Source: Corinectria fuckeliana (Eukaryota > Ascomycota > Sordariomycetes > Hypocreales > Nectriaceae). Taken from it: a stretch of DNA of 64,000 nt. The position numbers and the translations under genes are program-made. This document shows positions 24,553 through 35,712 of this stretch, piece by piece. The stretch covers positions 434,001-498,000 of the forward strand of contig WPDH01000018.1 of the NCBI GenBank assembly GCA_019137255.1, given 5' to 3'. The notes beneath the pieces were generated by a model. The model saw only the letters and a program-made list of their open reading frames with translations, had not been told where the DNA came from and did not search any database. Every line of letters starts with the position of its first letter. Within the stretch, counting starts at the first letter, position 1.

Positions 24553-25156
24553 TCAGCGGCTCGCTTACACTGAATGACCCCACGGCACGCTCAACGTACG
24601 TATTATGACTGTACGAAGTAGTAGGCGAACAAGTCTGGATGGGGGCCCCTTGCCCTGCATGCATCAACCATGTCTCATGTCTTCGTCCCTAATCACAAGT
24701 AAGTTTTCAACCCTCAACATGGTGCCTACGATTATGCGCGTGGAAAGATACCACCTTGGCTGACTCGTAATTACTGACCTGCACTTATTTCTCGTTTATT
24801 TTCAGGACGTCCTTCGCCTGTATGACCTCCCACACAGCTCGGCTGTCGTTGGCTTTGTCTTCACGTGCTTGGCACAGAGACGTTTCGGGAACACACCCAC
24901 CTACCTATCCAGGTAAAGAAATACGAAACATAGGGGTTTTTGACTAGCGGTGTAGGCTCCTAGCTGAATAACTTGATCATCATTACATACTATGTAGTAT
25001 CTGCCTATAGGCAACGAATAAGCCCGATCTTGTGCAGGTGGCGGATACCAATTGCCGACGTCACAGCCGTTCGCACGCACACGCAAGGACAAACCTGCAG
25101 GGGATAACATCCCAATGCAGTCCTTTTCCAAGCAGGACCTGACATATATTCCCCGC

Positions 25157-25178
25157 GAGAGAGAGAGAGAGAGAGAGA
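25157..25178. repeat. (GA)11 microsatellite
   Basis: Eleven uninterrupted GA dinucleotides lie in gene-free DNA. Confidence 0.9.
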
Positions 25179-26615
25179 CATGCGCCAAGCTCATTAAGGG
25201 CAGGGCTTGTGAAGTTGCGATATACCGCTGTCTCACTTGGGATCGGCACTTCTGTAACTCTCGTCTCATACTCATCCTTGCTCTAGTTCAGGATTACTCA
25301 ACAACAACAAACACATCATGAGTGAATCCTAGGGGATGCAATTCGAATTCTAAGATACCCGAATAAATTCGTCTAAAACCCATTTACTAGTCTTTATTTT
25401 TCTTCGCTTGCATGTAGAACTTGCGCTTTGCGTTACAAAAGATGCAATGCGACGGAGGAGACAGTTTGACTGTGCCAAGACAGTCGCTGAGTTGTCTCGT
25501 TACCAGGACTTTTAATCATTAACGCCACATTTTTAACAAACTAAAACTTACTTACTCCCTAGATTCTTGTTCCTATGCTGATTCTGGGGCAGGCTGGTGG
25601 GTACTACTTGGGCTCTTAGAGAACTGGGAATGCATCTGTCCACGACTGGCGGAGCTGCTAAGCTCACATTGCCACATCACATTCAGTTACCTATAGACGC
25701 AATGGTTCAAGCATTACTTCTGCCTATTAAAGACGAACGATGCATACTCGTTGCCATGAGTTGCACTCTCGCCTGGTAAGCCCGTGGCATGCCCATCATG
25801 ACTCTGACCATCCCGGAGTCAAAGAAACGCACTCGGACAGACTCGATAGAAGCCAGATAATTCGCCGATATTCTTGTACTGCCTCGAGACACTATGTCAC
25901 CTTGATTGATGAATACTATCACGGCACTATGCTCGACCTTCGGGTGACCACGTAGCATCGGATCGAATGAATGATGAAGACGCCACTACTGGGTATCCGC
26001 GTCCAAGAACTTCGTACATACTCATGGGTCGCTGGGTCATGTTCCACGTCTTAATGACAATATACTACCACCAGGCTGAACCAAAAGGCACAGGCGCCAT
26101 TTGACGCCCCCGACGCATTACTAGCGACGAACCGAAGGCTTCCACCTACCGCAGATGATAGAAGCCATATAGATAGAGTGTAAACTATGACAAATTTGCC
26201 AACGATGTAGTTTCGGACTGAGGCAATCGACCGATGCGAGTCGCACTGAAGTCCTTTCTCGCGTCTCTAAACCGCTTTGGTATTTCGTCACACTACCTAA
26301 TAGACTATCATTCATAATGCCGTCTCTCACTGCCTAGCCAGCGAACATCGTTTCTCACTTATTCCAGGAACCTGACACCCCCGTGAGCTACATTACAGGA
26401 CGACGGGAACTTCGGGGTATTTGTTTGCCAACCAGGATAGCTCCTTTGCTACGACACAGAGTTGAGTCCTTGTGCTGTCACAACACTGTGAGTTACTTTA
26501 GATTAGACAGCATGATACGCGTATAGTCAACGCTAACGGTGGTGACTTCTGAGTAAATGCTTCGTGAAGGCATTTGGGCAATTGAGCCTAGCCTCATCTA
26601 CCTAGGTACCTACGT

Positions 26616-27520
26616 ATGACTAGCTCAACGATCACCCAGACCCAGTTCCAGGATGATGGTACGAATATCATCGTTCAGCTCACAATGCGGCCCAAAGCTA
26701 CGTCATCTATTGAAGGGAGATTGCGCTGTTGAGTGGCCGTGACCTCTGGGCTATGTTGCTAAACGTCCTTGATAGGTCAAACCTGTGCTTCCACTAGGGT
26801 AAAGGCTGTCAATTTATGGGCTACTTCGAGCAGGGTTTCTACGAGCTACAAGTTCTCGGCACTTCATAGTAGCTAGCGGCCAAGCTGATCAACTGCCTTA
26901 CCACTAACTTACTACAAAACTGTGTAGGCGATTGAGAAGGCAGGGCCAAAGTCACACCAGAAGGTGATAGAGTATAGTGGCGATGGAGTCGTGCCAGAAA
27001 CGACTTCATCCTCCGTAACAAAGTCTTATGACCATTGGAATGAGTTCAAAGACGCAACACTCTTGGAAAACCCGGCAGATGGCAAAGGAGAAATACTTGA
27101 AGCTGCCAGAAACCACTACCTTAGCTTAAGGCCGAGAGAGCAACCTATTAAAGAACTAGACGCTCCATATGAATCGAGTCCCGCTTTGCAATAGCCTATG
27201 ACCATTCTCACGAATGAGACGTACCCTTTCCATAAACATTTCTATTTCTAACTGTTGAAGTCTCCTAGGTTTTGATAGAACGTGACAAGTGAGAGTTGTG
27301 TGGTAGCGTTTCGTTTCCCAATTTCAACAGGCCTCAAGATAACACAGGTATGGATTCCCAATATCGAGGAAAACAGACAGAATTTATGGCACTTGTGGAA
27401 GTTCTGTAAAAGGCGCGACAATGACAACGAGAATGTTGAATTCGGGATGCTCAGGAGGCTTGCGCATGACTGTGCTGCCGGCCAAGAGCGCAGTCTTGAC
27501 GGATGGACATGCCTTCGCTG

Positions 27521-27554
<34 letters not shown>

Positions 27555-27625
27555 AAGACAAGTTGGAACATCAAATAAAGCTAAAAGCGCTTCCTCCTTT
27601 TCTACGAACTGGACAGTGTGAAATC
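26616..27625 (+). other. Weak candidate for an orphan gene or gene remnant
   Basis: Several short open segments here read more like protein than neighbouring intergenic DNA. An ATG at 26616 opens 38 codons (MTSSTITQTQFQDDGTNIIV). A second segment near 26798-26870 follows a TAG acceptor and includes FMGYFEQGFYELQ. The clearest piece, 26927-27194, follows a good ACTAAC...TAG acceptor (26900-26926), runs 88 codons with balanced composition (for example YDHWNEFKDATLLEN) and ends in a stop. A fourth piece (27421-27621) has fungal-like codons, runs into ten Asn from the AAC repeat and then stops. I could not join these into one frame with good donors, and I recognise no family. It may be a lineage-specific gene, a decayed gene, or chance. 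Confidence 0.2.
27521..27555. repeat. (AAC)n microsatellite, about 11 units
   Basis: An uninterrupted run of AAC triplets. In one plus-strand frame it would encode ten consecutive Asn. Confidence 0.9.
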
Positions 27626-30000
27626 GGGACCGGCACTTGTTTCTGATCGTGTCTGGTTTTCGAAAATCAAGTATCGAGCCAAGTCTGGCGAGAAACCATG
27701 TATGGCTGAGCAATAAGACACCAATTTGCCACCCTTGCGCTGGCACTCTCTAATGTGAGTCACTGACGGTGATATGGCCCCCTTTGTGAGGCTGATGGAT
27801 GGTATGTACGTGTGTAACAACAGGAGACGTGTGCCATGTCTACCTAAGTTGCCAAGGTAGATTGCTCAGAGAGTTAGAGTCCGGGAAGTGAGCCATCTAG
27901 GGACGGGGACATAGAGTTATAGACAATTAATGCGTGAGATGTGCGCCTCGGGATCCTTGGGTGGCTTGTCCGGATCTTGATCTTTGCATGTGCTTGGTTA
28001 CAATTGACAAGGATATTGGACAGGAACAGAACTTGGCGTTGAGAGATTGACCGATCACACATCGGGTGGTTCGTAGTGATGCGGCATCCAATAAGTGTCA
28101 GACGTTTGAGCTGTTGGTCCGTCTCACACGCTCGCTTGCGTGGAAGTGAGGGTTTTTGAAGGGTACGAAGTACATGCTAGTTGCTCCTCTGTCTCACATG
28201 TACATGTACCTTGCATGATAACACCAAAGTACTCGGAATTGTTGATTTCCCTCGTTGGAAGGTATGTGAGCTAAAACGAGGTTGAATAATTGATCAGCAT
28301 GTGTGGAAAAGAGAGAACAGGGCAAACAACAGGCGGTGTGAACTCGAATAAGTTAGCCACTCCCTCACGGGCGTGCAAATGACTCACACCGGCGAGAACC
28401 TAGGTACTGCTAGAGGGAGGATTGCATGTAAGGTTGCAGCACGGCTTGATACCTCAGGAATCACGCAATGGATGCGAGTGTCACCACCAGAGGGAGGTTG
28501 GACGGAAATTCGGAATGTGCCGGTGATTAGGTACTAGAAGCTAGATAGTACCTACTAAGATCGTTTAGAGAGTGCTTCGTAAGCTAATAAGTACATACTT
28601 ACGGCAGGTACGCTCCCAACTGAGACCACCACTATTAGTAACTACTACTAGTACTAAGTAGTACCTACTCGAGGGTACTTAATAGTAGGCGCTGTGACCA
28701 CTGCAGGTACTCTGCCTAAGTATCCGCGTGAGACAGCGCGGGAAACTAAGTAGTAGGTGACAGGAGCTCAGGATAGCTCAGGATAACGGGAAGCAATCAT
28801 CACAGGGCCTTTCGCAAGCGCTCCTGCCGCAGCTCGCTAAAGGCCAAGGATTGATCTGCCTCCTTCCGAAAATGTGAGCCTGGGACGGGCGCGCTAATTG
28901 AGCACGGCCCGTCCGGCCAACCCACCGAACTGTTGGTGGCCCTTTTGTCCACCATCCATCGTCCGTCTTTTCGAATAGTCGTCCAAGTTGCCAGGGCCTC
29001 TCGACGGTGTGGGTGATACTGAACGCGGGGCTTGTTCCATGCGAGATACATCCCGCGCCCCATTCATGCCCGCACGGCGTGTTTACCTGCAGCATCTCTC
29101 CCCCGTCGCACCCACCAGACGACCAGATGATCAACCGCGAAAGCTGTCACACTGGACGAAGTGGCCGAGGGACGGCAAGTGGTGGAGCCTCTGTAAGCCT
29201 CCTGATCCACGGGTGGCGGCTGGGCTTACAGTTCCATCCCGTTGCTGTGAAATGCAGTACGGGAGGGTTGCGCTGTTGCACTTGGTACCTACTAGTACTT
29301 ACAGATTGTGTACAGAGCACGGAGTGCAGAGCAAATGATTACATCTACTGCTTTGTACATGATACAGAGTAACTAACTTGGAGCAGGACTCTCGCGTTCA
29401 ACCCTTTCTTCCTAGGGCAAGCCTCAAAGCCACTCTGTGCCGCTGTTGGTTGCCCGCGCGTTCCGGCGCCAGAGCGGGATGCATCCCTGCAATGCGGTGC
29501 AGACGTGCATACACACCATGGCCCCAGCTGTCCGGCGTGCAGAGTGCAGACCCGGCGGCGTAGGCTTAAGTCAAACAAGGCAACGCCGTGCCTCGCCGTC
29601 ACAGTCACGACCCTCCCCGTGATCCAATCGCTGGCACTGGAACTTTGCAAAGTGGCGGGGCGACCCGGCATGGTTTCAGTTGGTGAGTGGAGGTTGGCAC
29701 TATTGGGACACAGACTCATCGATCAACGACCCCAAGAGGCCAAGTCTGATATCGCAGATTGCCAAGTTTGTCGGCTTGTCCTGCCTGCTTGCCTGCCTCC
29801 CGAGACAGCGGACCGCATCAAACATGGCCCTAGCCTCTACTCAGAATTCGCCCTGTGAATGTCGCAGTCACAAAGGGCTCCCGTCATTGCGTTGGATAGA
29901 TAACCAATCCTTACGTCTTATGTACATCCCCGCCACCTCGTAACTGGGATCCATCTTTTCTTTTCTACAGAGGAGGTATGTATCCGTACTTACATATCCG

Positions 30001-30361
30001 TACTGCATCTTAGTACACCCGGCTGAACAGGGTATATATTGAAAGCAGCCCGGCTATTGGCGTCACTCAGCCTCAGATTGCTCCCTTCTTCTTCTCGCCG
30101 TTCGCTTTTACCTCGTTACATTCTTACGTTACACAGGGGGGGACGAATGCGACTCTCTTCCGTCTTCGTGTCGATGAAGAGTTATTTCTAGAGGCGATTT
30201 TCAGCTGGCTTTTCTCCAAACCAAAATTGATACGTGACATCCACTGAACTCGTGACCGACGTCGATTCCGACGACGACGCTTTCTGGGGGACGTTTGCTT
30301 GGCGATTTGTTAGCGAGCGAGCCCCTTTACCGCAAGAAGAATCGCCTGCCCTGTCTCAACC
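30001..30361 (+). promoter_or_regulatory. Promoter and leader of the ABC transporter gene
   Basis: A TATA-like element (TATATATT, 30033-30040) is followed by CT-rich DNA (30085-30135) in the usual arrangement of a fungal core promoter and leader. The start codon at 30362 lies about 320 bp downstream of the TATA element. The long leader could hold an intron, but I could not define one. Confidence 0.5.
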
Positions 30362-33300
30362 ATGAGTGAGGAACTCATGCTTCCGCTCACTGGCACCGGC
30401 CTAGCTGTTGTGGCATTGTCTGCTTCACCCGCCATCCTCGCCATTGTTACTCAATTCCGTAATCGCACGCCCAAAGACAACTTTTATCAAGATCACGATG
30501 GCCAAGGTACACCCGAGAGCATCGCCGCCTTCTCCAACCGGCGGGCCAAAACCACCATAATCCTCCTGTCGGCTCTTGGCCTTGGAACGTCAATTGCAGT
30601 TTCGGTGCTCTCAACTCTGCATCAAGCCAAATATGGCTTGTTTCTGGAAAATTGGCTGATCACGGCTGCATGGGTGAGTTCTGACGCTTCATCTCAGCCT
30701 GCCTGTCTAGACATGGCGCTTGTGTATTGGCCATCAACTGACGTGTTAAATTGGCAGTGCCTCATCCTCGTTCACGCCATCTCTTTAGGCGCTCATCACT
30801 CTTCAGTGAAATCGCACGACCTGGGACTATGGCTTCTTGCGTCTACCTTCGTTGTCGGGTCTCTCACCATCCCTCAGCTAACTGAAATGGTCCAACAAGT
30901 GTCTAGTCAGAAGGATCCTGTTGTCATCCTTCGCGCTGTGAACGCCGTAGCTGTCATTGCTCTAGGCTTTTCTAGCGTTCTACTCCCACGGAGGCCAGAT
31001 GTCTACTTCAAGGGCCTCAAGGTCGACCGTCAATGGACTGTCTCTTCGCTTAACAGATACACTTGGACCTGGGTCGAGCCGCTCCTCGAATACGCCTCCA
31101 AGAAGAGCGATCTTGACGCCGACGATATTCCCCAAGCTGACCTTAAGATGCGGTCTGAGGATCTTAAGAAAAACTGGGATGAGCTCAAATTCCAAGGGAG
31201 TCTATTTCGTTCCCTAATACAGGCGTACAAAGTCGGCATCGCCTTCCAATGGGTAATCACTTTCTTCCGATGTTTCTTGAGTATCTTGCCTTTCTGGATC
31301 ATGCTGCGAATCATTAGGATTCTTGAACAACGAGGAACCGGTGGTACAGCTACTCTAGAGCTTTGGGGCCTCGTCATTTGGATGGCAATCTTCAACTTAC
31401 TTGATGCTGTGAGTATTCTCTCGTTTGTCTTGGCTACTTCTCACTACAAGGGCTAACGTTTCTATCAGTGGATCGAAGGATGGGTGTTTTGGTACTCCTT
31501 TGCGGACATGGCCCTCCCCATTCGGGCTCAGTTGTCGACTTTAGTATTCGAGAAATCTTTGCGACGCAAGAACGTCAAGGCTGCCGAGAAACCCAAAGAG
31601 TCGACCGGGTCCCATGACGATACAGACAAAGGCACCTCCAAGGATGATGATGAATCGCCATCCGATGACTCGAGTGTCCTCAAGTCCCGTCAAGCTATCG
31701 TCAACCTCGTCGGCGTTGACGCTCAACGCATTTCAAACTTCTCCGCGTATCAATTCATGATCGTCAACAGCATCTCCAAGCTCATCGTTTTCTCATTTTT
31801 CCTTGTCAATCTCATTGGGTGGATTCCGTTTCTTGCGGGTATCTTGGCTTGGGCCTTCACTCTCCCTGCCAATACTTACTTTTCCAGAGCGCTTTTGGCC
31901 AAGTCTGAGAACCTGATGAAGCTTCGTGATGAGAAGCTTGCTGTGATTAATGAAGCTCTCCTGGGCATGCGGCAAATAAAATTCTCCGCCATGGAGGACA
32001 AATGGGAAAAGCGCATTATCAATATGAGGGAGCGAGAGCTGAGGACGCTGTGGAAGCTCTTTGTGGCAGACACCGGCATCTTCGCTTGCTGGGTTATTAG
32101 CCCGATCATACTTGCTGCGACATCGCTCGCTGTCTACGCCATTGTCAATGGTCGGCTATTGCCCTCGGTTGCTTTTGTCAGCATTGGAGTCTTCAAGGCA
32201 CTGGAAGCGACACTGGGAGCGATGCCAGAACTCATCACCATTGGTGTTGACACTCTCGTCTCCATCAAACGAATCGAGACCTACCTTAATGGGCCTGAGA
32301 TGAGGAACATCCTGACCGAGGGTTCCGATGTTGGGTTTGAGGATGCTTCCATTTCCTGGCCAGTTGACGAGAAGACTGCCGACGAAGACAGATTCGTTCT
32401 CCGGAACCTTAACTTCACCTTCCCTGCCGGCGAGCTTTCGGTCATCTCAGGCAAGACAGGAACAGGAAAGAGCCTTGTGCTTTCTGCCATCCTTGGAGAG
32501 ACAGACTTGCTGGAGGGCTTCCTCCGTGTACCTACGACGTTGTCTCCTGCCCAACGCAACGACAATGAGGCGCACCCTGGAAACTGGATCATCCCGGGAT
32601 CAGTGGCGTACGTGAGCCAAACTCCATGGTTGGAGAGTGCCTCTTTCCGAGACAATATCCTGTTTGGTCTTCCCTTTCTCGAGGAGCGGTACAACAAGGT
32701 TATCGAAGTGTGTGCACTCAACAAGGACCTTGGAATTCTTACCGACGGTGACAAAACCGAGCTGGGCGCCAACGGCATCAACCTGAGCGGTGGCCAGAAA
32801 TGGCGTGTAACTCTAGCTCGAGCCATCTACTCCCGAGCTGAGATCCTCGTGATGGATGATGTTTTTAGTGCTGTCGATGCCCACGTCGGTCGCCACATCT
32901 TCGATAAGTGTGTCGCCGGCGACATCTGCAAGGGAAGGACTCGAATCCTTGTAACTCACCATGTGGCTTTGGTACAGGCCAAGACTAAGTTCATTGTTGA
33001 GCTTGGCGAGGGCACCGTCTTGCACGCTGGCTTGGTATCGGATCTCATTCGAGATGGGGTCATGGAGACGATTCGACTCCATGAGCAGACGGAGCAGGAT
33101 ATCTTGGACGACGAGGCGGCAGATGTTGCCACCGTTGTCAACTCAGAGGACGTCTCGGTTGCAGATTCCGCCGACAATGCGGAGAATAACGAGCTGCAAA
33201 AGACGATTTCGAAGGACGCTAAGCAGTTCGTCCAGGAGGAAACTCGTGAGACGGGTGTGGTAAAGAGGCACGTCTACCTGACGTATCTGAAAGACAGTGG

Positions 33301-35294
33301 CGGTCTGCGTGCCTGGATCATCTGCGCCTTTATCTTTATCAGTTACCAGATTGGTATTCTTGGTAAGTTTAGTGAGCCTCCAGAAGCACTTGGTAACCTA
33401 ACGCATAAACAGGCCGAGCATGGTGGTTACGAATCTGGACTGGAGATGGCCGCGACGACGTTGAATCTAGAGTTAACCTTCAAGACGCGCACGGCTATGC
33501 CTCTGCTTTTTCCCTCCAGCAACAGCCATTCCACCCCCCCTCTAGCCTCCACGTTGCCGAGACACAGCACGACCTCGCCTTTTATCTCTGGGTTTATGTT
33601 GGTGTATCCATGGCTACAGGAATTGTTGGAACATTGCGGTTCTTCTGGGGCTATGTTCTAGCCCTGAAGGCTAGCCGGGCTCTCTTCAGCAAGATGCTCT
33701 TCACCGTTTTGCACACCCCGCTACGATGGCTGGATACTGTTCCCGTGGGAAGAGTCCTGAACCGGTTTACTTCTGACTTCAACATCATTGATAACCGTAT
33801 CACCCTCGACTGGACCTTGTTCTTCGCCAACCTGCTCGGACTCGTCGGGATCTGCGTCGCTGCCTTCTTCGCCTCTGGCTATGTAGTCCCCTTGGCTATT
33901 GCCTTGCTTGGCGTTGGCATATTGATCGCTAGGAAATACCTTCACGGCGCTCGGCCCTTGAAGCGTCTTGAGAGCACGTCGAAGTCTCCTGTGTTTGAGC
34001 TCTTCAACGCCGCACTCGCGGGCGTGTCCACCATCCGCGGCTTCCACAAGACGCGAGTCTACATCGACCGCATGTACAGCGGCCTCGACAGGTGGGACAT
34101 GATTACCTCGTACATGTGGCTCGTTAACCGCTGGATGGGTTTCCGCATGGCCCTCGTCGGCACCGTCTTCTCCACCGTCGTCGGCATTATCGTCATCCAC
34201 AGCCCTACCATGGACGCTGCCCTGGCTGGTTTCACCCTGTCCTTTGCGCTCGACTTCGCCGACAACATCCTCTGGACGATCCGGAACTATGCCGGCATGG
34301 AGCTCAACATGAACTCGACGGAGCGTGTCGTTGAATACACAGAGCTGGAGACTGAGTCTCTCGAAGGCGAGAAGCCTCCAACGGCGTGGCCCAGCTCGGG
34401 CACTATGGAGGTGAACAACCTCGAAGTTGCGTATGCGCCTGATCTGCAGCCTGTCTTGAGGGGCATCACCTTCAAGGTCAACAACAACGAGCGTGTCGGC
34501 GTTGTGGGCCGTACTGGCGCCGGAAAGTCGTCGTTGACCCTCGCGCTATTTCGGTTCTTGGAGGCGCGTTCCGGTAACGTCATCATCGACGGGCTGGACA
34601 TCTCCAAGGTCAACCTCAATAGCCTCAGATCGCGTTTGGCAATCATTCCCCAGGTAAGAGTGTACTGGCTCTGATGAGACCTCCGCGATGTCTAACAGTT
34701 GCGCAGGATCCCGTGCTCTTCTCTGGAACCGTCCGGTCTAACCTGGACCCCTTTGACGATAACACCGACGAAGAACTCCGCGACTCGCTCGCCCGCGTGC
34801 ATCTCGTCGACTCACAGCCTGCGACGCCAGCCAATGAACGAGTCACGGAGCCTGCCTCCACCGCAACCTCGACCCTCGCGCCCAGAAACACCAACATCTT
34901 CCGGTCACTGTCCAGCCCCATCTCCGAATCCGGCGGCAACCTCTCACAGGGCCAACGCCAACTCCTATGCCTGGCCCGCGCCATCGTTTCTCGTCCCAAG
35001 ATCATGGTTCTCGACGAGGCCACGTCGGCCGTCGACATGGCCACTGACGCCCTGATCCAGCGCAGCATCCGCGAGGAGTTCACCGACAGCACGCTCATCG
35101 TCATCGCGCACCGCCTCAGCACCATTGCCGACTTTGACCGCATTCTCGTCCTCAGCGACGGCAACGTCGCCGAGTTCGGCTCCCCGCGTGAGCTGTGGGA
35201 GAAGGAGGGCGGCGTCTTCCGTGACATGTGTGAGAGCAGTGGGGAGAAAGATCAGCTCAAGAAGACGATTTTTGAAGAGGAGAGGAAAGAGTAA
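30362..35294 (+). CDS. Full-length ABCC (MRP-type) transporter
   Basis: The 1561-residue product has the order TMD0-TMD1-NBD1-TMD2-NBD2. Five hydrophobic segments in the first 190 residues form a TMD0. NBD1 has Walker A GKTGTGKS (near 649), signature LSGGQ (near 761) and Walker B ILVMDD. The second Asp replaces the catalytic Glu, as is normal in ABCC NBD1. NBD2 has Walker [10 protein letters not shown] (near 1318), signature NLSQGQRQ (near 1445) and a complete Walker B IMVLDE. A Ser/Thr-rich insertion precedes the second signature. Exons are 30362-30673, 30758-31408, 31469-33362, 33413-34653 and 34707-35294, all in frame. Such fungal pumps move glutathione conjugates, bile-acid-like compounds, drugs or metabolites across vacuolar or plasma membranes. 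The substrate here is unknown. No biosynthetic gene cluster adjoins it. Confidence 0.93.
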
Positions 35295-35712
35295 CGGAAC
35301 ATAGAGGAGAGTATGTGGAAAAAAGGGTTGTCGTTTCATGACTTTGTAGATTGCGTTTGATATTAGAGGTACGATAGTGTCACCGAGGTCATCTGGTATT
35401 AAGTTGCTTGGATTCTTCACATTGGGCAGCGTAAAGCCTACTACGTACGGAAGCAATATAAAAAGTACAACATCAAATTTCTCAAGCGGCGCTACTCTCA
35501 GACTCAATTTGTTTTTCACTATATGGTTCTCGTAAAGTTCCAGGACAAAGTCCCATCCCGTGATGTCATGTCGTCGTTAAATTCCAGCCCGGGCCAATGT
35601 GTCCAATCTTGCCCAAGTACCCAGTAGGTTTAAATCAAAATAAATCAAAAGAGAAAATCTCGGAGAAACGCACAGGAGTACGCGAGACCCAGCCCATGAT
35701 GAGCAAGCAACC
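35295..35712. other. Convergent 3' intergenic region, ABC transporter and AAA gene
   Basis: Both genes end here. AT-rich stretches near 35450-35470 and 35625-35660 may carry polyadenylation signals. No frame was seen. Confidence 0.5.

Larger units (their letters stand above)
22332..30000. other. Gene-poor intergenic block of about 7.7 kb
   Basis: After the cac2 leader (22332-22700) no recognised gene occurs until the ABC transporter. The block holds purine tracts, several microsatellites (listed separately), palindromic words of the TAGTACTA/TAGGTACC type (clustered at 23505-23545, 26595-26615 and 28520-28760) and one weak coding candidate at 26616-27625. Base composition is ordinary, so heavy RIP is not indicated. 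No mobile-element frame was seen. Confidence 0.55.

Noticed and set aside
27384..27746. Minus-strand frame with a long Leu run
   Set aside because: The Leu run is the AAC microsatellite read in reverse, and the flanks have no recognisable domain.
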